DNA of 64,000 nt from CAVWZH01 sp963765285 (GCA_963765285.1 CAVXVR010000007.1:1-64000), one strand, 5' to 3'. Positions 1-8,616 are shown, numbered from the stretch's first letter. Made by a program: numbers and translations. Notes: generated from the sequence alone by a model not told the origin.

Positions 1-535
1 CTTGGCCCGAGCTGGAGGATACGCCCCGAGCCACGAGTTCATTCCTCACGAGTTCCCCTTGTCCTTTTTCCAATTGGAAAATCGCCCCATGGAGTGCGCC
101 ATTACCTTCAACGTATTCCAAGGTCAGCGTGTCGTATTTCTTATGTGCAAAGAGACTCACGACTCGGCCACCTCCGAACGGAGCGGCTGTCTTGCCTATC
201 TTCATGGGCACACCGCCGACCTGCATTCCTTCCTCACCCAGAAAGACATCCCGGACAGAAGCGATGTCTACCTCTGCGACAGGCTTGCCGTTTTGCTGAA
301 ATCGCAACACATTGTCCTGGGTAGACAGCGTTCCTTTACCATTGCTCTTTGTGTTCGGCCAACCCAGAAGATGAGTGGCGCGAGTGCTGAATGGCGAGTT
401 CGCCTTCAAAGTGGGAGCGGTGCTCTGGGCCAACGCGCCAATGCCGAAGCACAACAGTAATGCCCAGAGACTGATAAGTGCGTGTCCGCAGAAGCAGCCG
501 CTCTTGTCGTTACTTAGAACAAACAGACGATACAT
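1..535 (-). CDS. Secreted hypothetical protein, C-terminus beyond window
   Basis: An open frame on the minus strand starts at an ATG whose complement is at 533-535, behind a GGAGGAAG ribosome site, and runs off the left edge without a stop, giving at least 178 residues. The first 40 residues look like a signal peptide: a basic start, then a Leu/Ala/Gly-rich core ending in ALAQS. The mature part is a mixed beta-rich sequence with GKTAAPFGGGRVVSLF and ends here near ELVARGVSSSSGQ. I do not recognise the family; it fits the short secreted proteins common in Acidobacteria. It runs the same way as the next secreted gene (624-980), so the two may be co-transcribed. The gene is partial only because the window ends. 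Confidence 0.72.
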   Translation of the reverse strand, partial: MYRLFVLSNDKSGCFCGHALISLWALLLCFGIGALAQSTAPTLKANSPFSTRATHLLGWPNTKSNGKGTLSTQDNVLRFQQNGKPVAEVDIASVRDVFLGEEGMQVGGVPMKIGKTAAPFGGGRVVSLFAHKKYDTLTLEYVEGNGALHGAIFQLEKGQGELVRNELVARGVSSSSGQ

Positions 536-623
536 TCTTCCTCCAGGTCGACTCGAATCGCAGGGTCGACATGTAACTCCTGAAAAAACTCCTCGAGCGT
601 GACTCTCCCGCAGGCAGCACGCT

Positions 624-980
624 CTATTTCGATTGCTTAGGTTCGGTAACGGGTCTTTGGCTTTCTATCGGCACCTGAAGCGACCGACCCAAGATGTCGT
701 TGTAAGTGATCGTGTTCTTTCCGACGAATACCAGCAGGTCACGCCCTGCTGCGTACTTCGGGGGGATTTCGCCCGCCGGCGTTGTGTACCGCACCAGATA
801 AATTGTGTCAGCCACTTTCACGGATACGTCGTAGGTGATGGGGTCAGACGCGTCCTCTCCCGCAACTGGATGCGGCTTCACCTCAGTAATGGTGGCTACC
901 TGCCACTTCGACGCGGACTGGCAAAGCGCCGGAAGTGTCAGCAGACACAGAGTAAATACAGGTATTAGCCTCCGTAGCAT
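624..980 (-). CDS. Small secreted hypothetical protein
   Basis: This encodes 118 residues, beginning MLRRLIPVFTLCLLTLPALCQ, a clear Sec signal peptide with a likely cut after the Cys-Gln region. An AGGAG ribosome site lies 6 bases before the ATG, which fixes the start. The mature part of about 95 residues is predicted mostly beta strand (alternating TYDVSVKV and IYLVRY) and has no cysteine, so a soluble periplasmic or surface-attached domain is likely. I do not recognise a named family. The downstream partner on the same strand (1-535) is also secreted. Confidence 0.75.
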   Translation of the reverse strand: MLRRLIPVFTLCLLTLPALCQSASKWQVATITEVKPHPVAGEDASDPITYDVSVKVADTIYLVRYTTPAGEIPPKYAAGRDLLVFVGKNTITYNDILGRSLQVPIESQRPVTEPKQSK

Positions 981-1473
981 TCAGTACTCCTATTGCTCCT
1001 TCTTGCTCCGCGGTCAAAGCCAGGGACTGAGCGTTCGCCACGTCAGGAGCTTGTCCTTAACACCTGCGTTGGAACGCAATCGACATGCCAATAGTCGGAG
1101 CGCTTGTAGAGTCAGCAACGAGCCTGCTGTTTCATGTCTTTGCCGCGCGCCGTGTTGCGCGGGTCACCGCTCAACGCTCAGGTTGCCGACCACATCCGGG
1201 CACACATGCCTAACGCAGGGCAATCGTTGTGACATTCGATATGCAGCGCACTCAGGAAGAGCTTTGTTCGCGGCTCTGATTCGTTGTTCGGCATTGGCAT
1301 CGCGCGTGCACTCTCAGCTTGCAGCGAGGCGGCAGGCGTTTGATGGCCGAGACGGACTCCGCAGCCAACCACTACGGGCAACTGAGAGCCGAAAACCCGC
1401 GGCACCATCTCCGTTCTTGTGGCCCTGTTCTGCCCCTCGCATCTTTTTAGGATCTCTGGATAGGAGAGTGACT
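981..1473. other. Intergenic stretch, nothing recognised
   Basis: These 493 bases separate a minus-strand secreted gene from a small plus-strand gene. Reading frames here are short and low-complexity on both strands, have no ribosome sites, and resemble no family I know. The left end should hold the promoter of the 624-980 gene and the right end that of the 61-aa zinc-ribbon gene, but no convincing -35/-10 pair stands out. Confidence 0.5.
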
Positions 1474-1659
1474 ATGAGCACCTTTGACACACTGCCGGGT
1501 GAATCGAATCCGCACGTCATCTCGTCAATCATTAACTTAGTCTGCCCACAGTGCGGGGGAAGAATGTCGGAATTCCAATGTGAAGGGAGATGCCGCAGGA
1601 ACTGGCTTGCTGAATGGGAGTGGGCGAATCAGGCAACCAGGAGCCCCAAATCCCGGTGA
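1474..1659 (+). CDS. 61-residue zinc-ribbon-like mini-protein
   Basis: The ATG at 1474 follows a TAGGAGAG ribosome site at a good distance. The product has 61 residues with a CPQCGG pair at about residues 24-29 and a second C-x3-C pair (CEGRC) about ten residues later, so four cysteines could hold one zinc. Tryptophans and basic residues follow (RRNWLAEWEW). A longer open frame runs upstream of the ATG but has no ribosome site and looks non-coding. The function is unknown; small zinc ribbons often bind nucleic acid or a protein partner. The stop is 74 bases before the likely scpB start. Confidence 0.5.
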   Translation: MSTFDTLPGESNPHVISSIINLVCPQCGGRMSEFQCEGRCRRNWLAEWEWANQATRSPKSR

Positions 1660-1733
1660 GGCCACACTGGCCGGTCGATGCGGTGAGCTACGGTACTTCG
1701 GTGGATTCGTCTTCAGTGGACGAAAGGGTCACC

Positions 1734-2555
1734 ATGGCGCCAGTTGAAGAGCCAGTAAACGAGAGTGTGGAAGAAAGATCGCTAGTCAAGAAATCACTGG
1801 ACGGCAACATTGGGACCATTACGCTCGATAATCCTTCGAAGCACAATGCTCTAGGCGCGGCGCTGATCGGAGGGTTGCTCCTGGCGCTTTCCGATCTGAC
1901 AAACGCGGGAGCGCGAGCGATTGTATTGCGAGCGTACAAGGGGGCGAAGGTCTGGTCCGCTGGGCACGATGTCCGGGAATTGCCGACCAATGGCCGCGAT
2001 CCATTGACGTACGACGATCCGTTGCGAAGAGTGGTGCGCGTCATTAAGGAATCTCCGACGCCGATCATCGCGATGGTCGAGGGCAGCGTCTGGGGTGGGG
2101 CCTGTGAGGTGGTTATGAGCTGCGACATCGTGATCGCCGCAGAAGGAACCACCTTCGCGATCACGCCGGCAAAGCTGGGCGTCCCCTACGATATCGAGGG
2201 CACATTGAGCTTCATGCAGTCGGTAAGTTTACCGGTCATCAAGGAGATGCTGTTTACGGCCCAGCCGATGACGGCTGAGCGCGCGCTGCGAGTGGGACTC
2301 ATCAATCAGGTTGTCCCCGCTGAACGCCTGGAGTCGGCGACCACGGAACTGGCCGGGTACATGATCCGAAATTCCCCACTGGTGATCTCGCTCTTGAAAG
2401 AGCAGTTGCGCGTCCTCGGCGAAGCGCACCCGCTTAACCCGGAAGGGTTCCAGCGGATTCAGGCAATACGGCGCCGGATCTATGACAGCTCCGATTATCA
2501 GGAGGGTATCCGGGCTTTTTTTGAGCGGCGTGCGCCGCAATTCGAAGGACGTTGA
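1734..2555 (+). CDS. scpB: Methylmalonyl-CoA decarboxylase (crotonase fold)
   Basis: The product decarboxylates (R)-methylmalonyl-CoA to propionyl-CoA in the cytoplasm. It closely matches E. coli ScpB/YgfG as I remember it: KVWSAGHDVRELP, GRDPLTYDDPLR, MVEGSVWGGACE and the C-terminal LRVLGEAH...YDSSDYQEG are all in the same order. It has 273 residues from ATG 1734, against about 261 for E. coli. An in-frame start at 1614 would add 40 unconserved residues overlapping the preceding small gene, so 1734 is preferred although its ribosome site (AAAGGG) is weak. The scpC start lies 4 bases after the stop, so the two form an operon. The mutase normally paired with them in the E. coli Scp cycle is not in this window. 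Confidence 0.9.
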   Translation: MAPVEEPVNESVEERSLVKKSLDGNIGTITLDNPSKHNALGAALIGGLLLALSDLTNAGARAIVLRAYKGAKVWSAGHDVRELPTNGRDPLTYDDPLRRVVRVIKESPTPIIAMVEGSVWGGACEVVMSCDIVIAAEGTTFAITPAKLGVPYDIEGTLSFMQSVSLPVIKEMLFTAQPMTAERALRVGLINQVVPAERLESATTELAGYMIRNSPLVISLLKEQLRVLGEAHPLNPEGFQRIQAIRRRIYDSSDYQEGIRAFFERRAPQFEGR

Positions 2556-2559
2556 GACG

Positions 2560-4101
2560 ATGGCAACAAACAAAACGTATCCATGTCTGACCGCGGACGA
2601 AGCGGCAGTGCTGATCCCCAATGGAGCGATGGTGGCCGTAAGCGGCTTCACCCCTGCAGGTGCTCCCAAGGCGGTGCCGCGGGCGCTCGCTAAACGAGCT
2701 CGGGAATTGCATCAGGCAGGCGAGGCGTTCCAGGTGAAGCTCCTCAGCGGGGCTTCGACTGGCGCCGCCTGTGACGACGAACTGGCCGCCGCCGAGGCAG
2801 TAAGCTGGCGGGCTCCCTATATGACCTCGGCGCCCATGCGCCAACTGGTCAATACCGGAAAAATCGAGTTCGTCGACATGCACCTATCGCATGTCGCACA
2901 GGTTGTCATGGAAGGCTTCCTCGGTCCGATCGACTTCGCCATCATCGAGGCGACAGAGATCACGCCTGACGGGAAGGTATATCTCACGACCGGCATCGGC
3001 AATACGCCGACCTTCCTTCAGTGCGCGGTCAAGGTCATCATCGAGCTGAATGCCTACCACTCGCCCCGACTGCGGGAGATAACCGACATCCTTCTATTGC
3101 CCACACCGCCGCGCCGCACCCCCACTCCAATTCACGACCCGCTTGACCGGCTCGGTCGCGACTATGCCACGGTCGATCCCTCCAAGGTGATCGCCGTCGT
3201 CCATACGAATGAGCCGGACGGTGGACGGGCGTTCGCCGCTCCGGATGAGTCCAGTCGACGAATCGCCGAACACGTTGCCAGGTTTTTCCTGCAGGAAATA
3301 CGCTCCGGGCGAATTCCATCCGAGTTCCTCCCGCTTCAGAGCGGGGTCGGCAATATCTGCAATGCCGTGCTGTCCGGACTTGCCTCGTGCCAGGAGATTC
3401 CGCGTTTCAAGGTCTACACCGAGGTGTTGCAGGATGCCATGCTCGATTTGATTGCCTCCGGAAAATCGCTTGGGGCGAGCGCCACGGCACTAACGTTGAG
3501 CGACCAGAAGCTGAAGTTCCTATACCAGAACTTCGCCGAATTCGCCGACCGGATTGTGCTCCGGCCCCAGGAAATCTCCAACAACCCCGGGATCGCGAGG
3601 CAACTCGGCGTGATCGCCACCAACACTGCGATTGAAGTCGACCTGTATGGCCACGTGAACTCGACGCACATTATGGGCACCCAGATCGTCAACGGATTGG
3701 GCGGCAGCGGCGACTTTGAGCGCAACGCCTACCTCTCCGTATTTATGTGCCCGTCAACCGCCAAAGGCGGCCGGATCTCGACGATTGTGCCAATGTGCTC
3801 GCACATCGACCACAGCGAACATTCTGTGCAGGTGGTTATTACTGAGCAGGGCCTGGCCGATCTTCGCGGTCTTGCTCCCCTGACACGAGCGCGGCGAATC
3901 ATCGAAAACTGCGCGCACCCCGCGTATCGAGATGCTCTACACCGGTACTTGGAAAACGCACCGATGGGCCATATCGGCCACGATCTGCGTCGTTGTTTCG
4001 ACATGCACCTGAATTATCTCGAGCATGGAGCGATGCTGCCGGAGTTGGATCTGACGATCTTCGAGCCGCATCAGGTCTCGGGACAGAGCAATGGCCGATA
4101 G
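2560..4101 (+). CDS. scpC: Propionyl-/succinyl-CoA:carboxylate CoA-transferase
   Basis: This is a 513-residue class I CoA transferase of the AarC/Cat1/ScpC group. In the Scp cycle the enzyme moves CoA from propionyl-CoA to succinate, releasing propionate; the related AarC uses acetate. Visible marks are the GIGNTPTF loop (about 147-154), the GVGNICNAV oxyanion loop (about 266) and the probable catalytic glutamate E288 in YTEVLQDAM. The ATG at 2560 is four bases past the scpB stop, so translation is probably coupled. Pairing with the decarboxylase favours ScpC over AarC, but substrate choice cannot be read from sequence alone. Confidence 0.88.
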   Translation: MATNKTYPCLTADEAAVLIPNGAMVAVSGFTPAGAPKAVPRALAKRARELHQAGEAFQVKLLSGASTGAACDDELAAAEAVSWRAPYMTSAPMRQLVNTGKIEFVDMHLSHVAQVVMEGFLGPIDFAIIEATEITPDGKVYLTTGIGNTPTFLQCAVKVIIELNAYHSPRLREITDILLLPTPPRRTPTPIHDPLDRLGRDYATVDPSKVIAVVHTNEPDGGRAFAAPDESSRRIAEHVARFFLQEIRSGRIPSEFLPLQSGVGNICNAVLSGLASCQEIPRFKVYTEVLQDAMLDLIASGKSLGASATALTLSDQKLKFLYQNFAEFADRIVLRPQEISNNPGIARQLGVIATNTAIEVDLYGHVNSTHIMGTQIVNGLGGSGDFERNAYLSVFMCPSTAKGGRISTIVPMCSHIDHSEHSVQVVITEQGLADLRGLAPLTRARRIIENCAHPAYRDALHRYLENAPMGHIGHDLRRCFDMHLNYLEHGAMLPELDLTIFEPHQVSGQSNGR

Positions 4102-4144
4102 CCAATTGGCAGGAAACTGATCATAGGTCTAAGGAGGATGTAGT

Positions 4145-5215
4145 TTGCCAATCCCGAAAATGATGAACGCAGCAGTCGTTGAAAAATTCCGCGAGCCACT
4201 TGTGATGCGAGAGCTTCCGGTGCCTACCCCTGGGCCGGGGCAGGCCTTGGTGGAAATCATGGCGAGTGGGGTCTGCCACACTGATCTGCACGCGGCTGAC
4301 GGCGATTGGCCGGTGAAGCCAAATCTTCCCATCACCCCCGGACATGAGGGAACCGGTATCGTTGTCGCGCTCGGTTCGGGAGTTACACATTTAAAGGAGG
4401 GCGACCGGGTCGGTATTGCGTGGTTGCATAGCGCGTGCGGTCATTGTGACTTTTGCCTTTCAGGCTGGGAAACCCTGTGTCTGGAACAGAAAAACTCCGG
4501 CTATTCGGTGAATGGCAGCTTTGCCCAGTATGCATTGGCGCAAGCCGACTACGTGGGCCGAATCCCAAAGGACCTGCCTTTTGTTGATGCGGCACCGATC
4601 ATCTGTGCTGGAGTCACGACCTACAAAGGGCTGAAAGAAACCAATACGCGGCCGGGCGAGTGGGTGGTGATCTCAGGTGCGGGCGGCGGCTTAGGCCATG
4701 TTGCGATTCAGTATGCCAAGGCAATGGGGCTGCATGTGGCGGCAGTGGACCTGGGGCCGGAAAAGGCGGCATTGGCACAAAGCCTCGGAGCCGAGATTGC
4801 AATCGATGCCAAGACACAAGATCCGCCCACCGAGATTCAGAAACAAATTGGCGGGGCCCAGGGAGTTCTGGTAACGGCCGTGTCGACGATGGCTTTCAAG
4901 CAGGCGATCGGCATGCTACGTCGCGGCGGCACCTGTGTGCTCAACGGTCTGCCTCCGGGAGAATTTCCGGTCTCCATTTTCGATGTGGTGCTGAACGGGT
5001 ACACCATCCGGGGCTCGATTGTGGGCACGCGGCTCGATTTGGAAGAGGCTTTGAGCTTTGCCGCTGAAGGCAGAGTGAAGGCAATCATCGAGACACAGCC
5101 TCTCGAATCGATCAACGACGTTTTCCACCGCCTCAAGACTGGGAAGGTCAACGGGCGAGTCGTGCTCACAATCGGGGCGCAAGCGTCCCAAGAGGTATTC
5201 AGGAAATCTGAATGA
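4145..5215 (+). CDS. adhP: Zinc-dependent alcohol dehydrogenase, AdhP type
   Basis: A 356-residue medium-chain dehydrogenase that interconverts primary alcohols and aldehydes with NAD. The catalytic zinc ligands are Cys in GVCHTDLH and His-Glu in PGHEGTG; the structural zinc site is CGHCDFCLSGWETLC. The Rossmann loop is GAGGGLGHVAIQYAK. The order and length match E. coli AdhP. The start is a TTG at 4145, chosen because a perfect AAGGAGG lies 7 bases upstream; the first ATG downstream would remove part of the N-terminus. It follows scpC by 43 bases on the same strand and may handle alcohols or aldehydes linked to propionate metabolism, which is inference. Confidence 0.9.
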   Translation: MPIPKMMNAAVVEKFREPLVMRELPVPTPGPGQALVEIMASGVCHTDLHAADGDWPVKPNLPITPGHEGTGIVVALGSGVTHLKEGDRVGIAWLHSACGHCDFCLSGWETLCLEQKNSGYSVNGSFAQYALAQADYVGRIPKDLPFVDAAPIICAGVTTYKGLKETNTRPGEWVVISGAGGGLGHVAIQYAKAMGLHVAAVDLGPEKAALAQSLGAEIAIDAKTQDPPTEIQKQIGGAQGVLVTAVSTMAFKQAIGMLRRGGTCVLNGLPPGEFPVSIFDVVLNGYTIRGSIVGTRLDLEEALSFAAEGRVKAIIETQPLESINDVFHRLKTGKVNGRVVLTIGAQASQEVFRKSE

Positions 5216-5371
5216 GACTACTCCAGTGGGAGGGGGATATTTGCCGATCTGGCCTGGCATACGCCGCGAGGCTCTTCGGCCGTTGGCTATGTTGCTGCGA
5301 TTCCTGAAGGAGACAACCTTTTCGGATTTCAGGCGTGGAAAGTTTTCTGGCCCGGTGGTGGAAGGTCTGAA

Positions 5372-5881
5372 ATGAGTGCTGAGGGGGTCTTGAGCGCATT
5401 CCAGCGAGACGCTCCCAATCTTTTCTTGGGCGCGGCCTTTGCCGCTGTCGGCATGGTATCGGCTGCTTTTGCTGTTCTGCGCCGCCAACGCGACTCCCTC
5501 CTTATCTTCTTCGCTTTGTTTGCTGGGCTCTATGGCCTGCGCCTCTGGATTTCGTCACCGCTGCTTGCAATGACGCTGCCGAGCTCGACCCTTTACCCCC
5601 GAGTACGCGCAGGTTCTAACTACATCATCCTCATTCCCGCATTTTTGTTTTTCATCTCGCTCGGTCTGCCCAGACGAATTGAGCGGGTAGTTGGGTGCGC
5701 CATGGTTGGTTTAGGTTGCGTCCTCGCCTCGGCCACCTTCCTGTGCGGTGATTCCGTCATCTATGACCGAACGAACAGCCTCGCGGTCATCAGCGCGTCG
5801 ACATTTTTTCTCATTCGCTTCATGGCGAACGGCTCTGGCGAGAGTAAGCTATATGTTTACGCCGGGAATCTACACCGATGA
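5372..5881 (+). pseudogene. Truncated membrane sensor, N-terminal part only
   Basis: The frame begins at ATG 5372 after GGAAGG and encodes four to five hydrophobic helices (for example LFLGAAFAAVGMVSAAF, LLIFFALFAGLYGL, YIILIPAFLFFISLGL). This resembles the N-terminal membrane region of acidobacterial sensor or SpoIIE-phosphatase proteins. The expected cytoplasmic output domain is missing: near 5850 the sequence changes to an old-yellow-enzyme fragment in another frame, and the open frame stops at 5881. I read this as a gene cut by a deletion that joined two unrelated genes. Confidence 0.55.
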
Positions 5882-6275
5882 TCAGGTCATCGGCTGGCGC
5901 AAAGTGACCGAAGCTGTTCGCCGCGCAGGCGGCCAGATGTTCATTCAGTTGACGCACGCGGGGCGCATCTCCCATCCGGCGAATACGCCGCACGGCAGGC
6001 AGGCGGTAGCGCCGTCCGCTGTGAAGCCCAACAGGAAGATCTTCACTCCTTCGGGGCTGCAAGACATTCCCGAGCCGCGCAGGCTCCGGGCTGATGAGAT
6101 TCCGGCGGTCACTCAGGAGTTCCGGCACGCCGCTGCCGCCCCGAGAAGGGCCGGCGCTGAAGGCGTAGAGATACACGGCGCGAGCGGCTATCTCATTCAT
6201 CAGTTCCTTTCGGACAACGCAAATTTGAGAACCGACCGGTATGGCGGTTCTATTGAAGGAAAAATTCGTTTTGCC
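5865..6275 (+). pseudogene. Internal fragment of old yellow enzyme (NADH:flavin oxidoreductase)
   Basis: In the frame covering 5865-6275 the translation matches the middle of NemA/OYE-type flavin reductases: GIYTDDQVIGWRKV, then GGQMFIQLTHAGRISHP, the FMN/substrate segment GVEIHGASGYLIHQF and RTDRYGGSIE. The first 80 or so residues (with the start of the barrel) and about 150 C-terminal residues are absent, so the protein cannot fold as a complete TIM barrel. The left edge is fused to a truncated membrane sensor gene and the right edge meets the mobile-element-like cassette. The stretch AAAAPRRAGAEG also looks decayed. Confidence 0.7.
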
Positions 6276-6439
6276 GTAGTTCAACTCTCAAGTGGATTGG
6301 CTGTCGGTCTGCATCCTAACCACACTGTCCTAAGTGCAAGGGAATCTCTCCCTGCGAGGCGCAGCCGCAGCAGGGATTGGGAGGCTCCAAAAGGCTAGCA
6401 GGGCTTCGCACTCTAGAGTTGGAAAACACGGATCTCTTG

Positions 6440-6688
6440 CTAGCATTGTGGACTGACTCTTCGGTAGCCATGAACGATTGAATGACATTTGGAACACAGT
6501 GTAATCAGGTTCTGCTCGGAATCGTCGCCGGAGCGGCTGCGAAGTTCCTTGTGGTGGACTTCCAGGTTGGACATCGAGCCGCACGACTGGCAGCGCCAGC
6601 CATCGCGGCGTAACACTTGATGGCGGAGTTGTTCGTACGGCTCGGATTCGAGCTGCAGGCGGGCACGCTTGGCCGGAATTTCGTTCAC
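6440..6688 (-). CDS. HNH endonuclease, small
   Basis: An 82-residue protein with a full HNH motif: two CxxC knuckles (RCQSCG at 33-38 and LCSKCH near 63-68), the central LEVHHKE pair and a last histidine in IVHG. HNH proteins of this size cut DNA and are frequent in mobile elements and next to phage genes. Its ATG overlaps the stop of the 245-residue gene by four bases (ATGA at 6685-6688), so it is the last gene of a tightly packed minus-strand operon. Confidence 0.85.
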   Translation of the reverse strand: MNEIPAKRARLQLESEPYEQLRHQVLRRDGWRCQSCGSMSNLEVHHKELRSRSGDDSEQNLITLCSKCHSIVHGYRRVSPQC

Positions 6689-7422
6689 GCTCCCTGCTCC
6701 GTTGCAGATTGTAGAAACGATCGTCGTTGTTCCTCCGGCAGGAACTTGAACAGGCGCGAGATGGACTGCAGCAGCACTTCTGCATTGCCATGCTCCAGAT
6801 TCGCTCCGGCTAGGAAGTCAGCACAGATCATCTCCAGGCAATAACCGCGGGATTTGTCGGTCCCGAGCATGAGGGCGGCAGTCTCGACCGCTTGTTCGAT
6901 GACCGGGATCTGGCTCTTGTACAGTTTGAAGTAGATGATCTCCCAGGGTTCGGTTTCCTTCCCGGTGAGCTCTTTCTCGACCTCCTGCTTAAACTGCTCC
7001 TTGGGCATCTGGCGGGCCTTGTGCATCCAGGTTGCACAATCGAACTCCTGCCGGTCCCGCCTCGCCAGTTTCGCCAACTCCAGCCCCTTGGTCCAGCCCA
7101 CTTCTTTCAGTTCCCTCCGCGCCTCCGGCGGCAGGTGTTCGTGGATCGACATCAGGTAGTACGCCTTCCGCCGCGATTCCGGGAAGCGTCTAGCCAGAAA
7201 CTCATCAAAGGACTTCAGGTTCTCCAGTCGCCAGTATTGCCCGGCGCGGACTTCGCAGAGATATCTTCCCAATTCGACGAAGTGAGTATCCCGCTCGGCC
7301 TCCTTCTGTTGCTCCCAAGCCAGGATCTCGTCGATCTTGGCCAGCACGAACTGAGCCCGCTTATGGTTCAGCTTTGGCAATACTGGCGGGTTCTTAATAA
7401 GCAAGCTCATCCAGCCAACCAA
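6685..7422 (-). CDS. Unknown protein of mobile cassette, 245 aa
   Basis: I do not recognise a named family. The protein is mostly helical and charged. Its N-terminal third (about 55-115) has a pattern (ESRRKAYYLMSIHEHLPPEARREL then GWTKGLELAKLAR) that resembles helix-turn-helix regions of ParB-like or phage proteins. The C-terminal part (about 160-215) is another helical domain. It overlaps the nuclease gene upstream by 29 bases and the HNH gene downstream by 4, so it is surely co-translated with them. An internal methionine a few residues in could be the true start, which would reduce the long overlap. Confidence 0.6.
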   Translation of the reverse strand: MVGWMSLLIKNPPVLPKLNHKRAQFVLAKIDEILAWEQQKEAERDTHFVELGRYLCEVRAGQYWRLENLKSFDEFLARRFPESRRKAYYLMSIHEHLPPEARRELKEVGWTKGLELAKLARRDRQEFDCATWMHKARQMPKEQFKQEVEKELTGKETEPWEIIYFKLYKSQIPVIEQAVETAALMLGTDKSRGYCLEMICADFLAGANLEHGNAEVLLQSISRLFKFLPEEQRRSFLQSATEQGA

Positions 7423-7855
7423 GTTCTTCTGCTCCTGGCCGCCTGGTTAACGCGGCCTCGACCAAATCGTTCCGTCCCAGACAAAGCCCGATATAGGGGC
7501 AGCTGCTGCACGGGTTCTGGGGAAACCGGATGCCACTGTGCGGCAGGAACCGGGCCGATTCGATTCTCCCGATGGTGTCTTCGACCAGCTGGCCGAACTC
7601 CTGGCGCTGCTGGTCCGTAATCGTGGTGCGCAGATACTGCACTTCCACTAGCCGCTTGCGGACGAAAACGATCTGGGCGACTTCCGAGATACCCGTCATC
7701 CAGGAGTAGCAGACCAGTTGCGGGTCGAGAGCGAGCAGACCGTCGGGCTCCTCCGGGTAGCGGGCGGAAGTAGTCTTCCACTCCAGCAGGCAGCGGGTGC
7801 CGTCGAGCTTTCCGATGGCATCAACCTGATGCAAGCCTTGGATCTGACGCCTCAT
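7394..7855 (-). CDS. PD-(D/E)XK nuclease, RecB/Cas4-like, lacking N-terminal lobe
   Basis: A 153-residue protein carrying the core of a PD-(D/E)XK nuclease: Asp12 in HQVDAIGKLDG, then Glu25 and Lys27 in LLEWKTT, followed by DPQLVCYSW. Near the C-terminus are three cysteines in C-SSC-x5-C (116, 119, 125), like the iron-sulfur cluster of Cas4/AddB nucleases. Those enzymes have a fourth cysteine and about 100 residues before the Asp motif; here the start codon lies just before it, so the first lobe is missing. The ATG overlaps the stop of the upstream gene (ATGA at 7852-7855). It may work with the annealing-protein-like partner, or be a shortened remnant. Confidence 0.72.
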   Translation of the reverse strand: MRRQIQGLHQVDAIGKLDGTRCLLEWKTTSARYPEEPDGLLALDPQLVCYSWMTGISEVAQIVFVRKRLVEVQYLRTTITDQQRQEFGQLVEDTIGRIESARFLPHSGIRFPQNPCSSCPYIGLCLGRNDLVEAALTRRPGAEELGWLDELAY

Positions 7856-8598
7856 GCGGCACCTTCTTTCTGGCCGAGGTAGCTGTTCAACTGACAGAGC
7901 AGGGCATTGCGGTCTTTCTCAGCCCAATCGGCCAAGTGGGTGACGAAGGTTTCGACTTGCTCGCGCGTGGCATCGCGCAGAGCTTTAGTGCCGCAGAAAT
8001 CGGTGGCATAAGCTTTGACCAGCGCCGGATCGAGCTGATGCTGGCGGATGAGTTGGCAGAGGCGATCGCGGACTTTGGGGCCGCCGTAGTTCCCGTTGGC
8101 GGGTTGCGGTGAAACTTTCTTCGGCTTGCTGGGCTCGGCGATGGATCCAATTTCTTCGACCGAGCAGATGCCGATGCCATAAGCCTTCCGCAGGGCTCGG
8201 TTGACGGCACGCGTCTCCGCCACCCGCATCTCAGCCCCCTGGACCAGTGGAGATACATTCGAAGGATCAGCGTCGCCGTAGCCGACGAAGCCTTTGCAGG
8301 TTTTGGACTTATAGACGGTGGCTACAAACGCCCAGCGAAGTTTACTGGGATCTGAAAGCTCAGGAGCGACTTTAACGTCGATTCCAATGCATCGGTGTCG
8401 ACGCGCCAAGCCAAGAAGACCGGCGTGGGTTACGTACCAACCGTTATGAAGCAACAGAAGCTCGCCGCTGGCAACGGAGAGGCGATGTTGATACGTAAGT
8501 TGCTTCAGCGACTTAAGACAGTGACTGTTTGTCAGTCCGGGCCACATTCTTCGAGCTGCCGATACATTGTGTCTCGCGAGATCCGACATTCGAGTCAT
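7852..8598 (-). CDS. Putative single-strand annealing protein (phage-recombinase type)
   Basis: A 248-residue protein. The middle segment (about 50-155) has the order GWYVTHAGLLGLA, then GYGDADPSNVSP, then EMRVAETRAVNRALRKAYGIG, followed by an EEIGS acidic patch. The GDA...AETRAxxRALR arrangement resembles Rad52/RecT-like annealing proteins of phages and plasmids, though I assign it by pattern only. The C-terminal part (170-245) is a helical domain. Its stop overlaps the nuclease start by four bases, and annealing protein plus nuclease is the usual pairing of two-component phage recombinases. It is first in the operon and faces the 12-bp inverted repeat at 8617-8645. Confidence 0.55.
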   Translation of the reverse strand: MTRMSDLARHNVSAARRMWPGLTNSHCLKSLKQLTYQHRLSVASGELLLLHNGWYVTHAGLLGLARRHRCIGIDVKVAPELSDPSKLRWAFVATVYKSKTCKGFVGYGDADPSNVSPLVQGAEMRVAETRAVNRALRKAYGIGICSVEEIGSIAEPSKPKKVSPQPANGNYGGPKVRDRLCQLIRQHQLDPALVKAYATDFCGTKALRDATREQVETFVTHLADWAEKDRNALLCQLNSYLGQKEGAA

Positions 8599-8616
8599 GG
8601 ATAATTTCTCATTAAC

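Noticed and set aside
2..460. Long plus-strand open frame at the left edge
   Set aside because: It lies wholly within the minus-strand secreted gene, has no ribosome site, and its translation resembles no protein; the opposite frame has a signal peptide and a start site.
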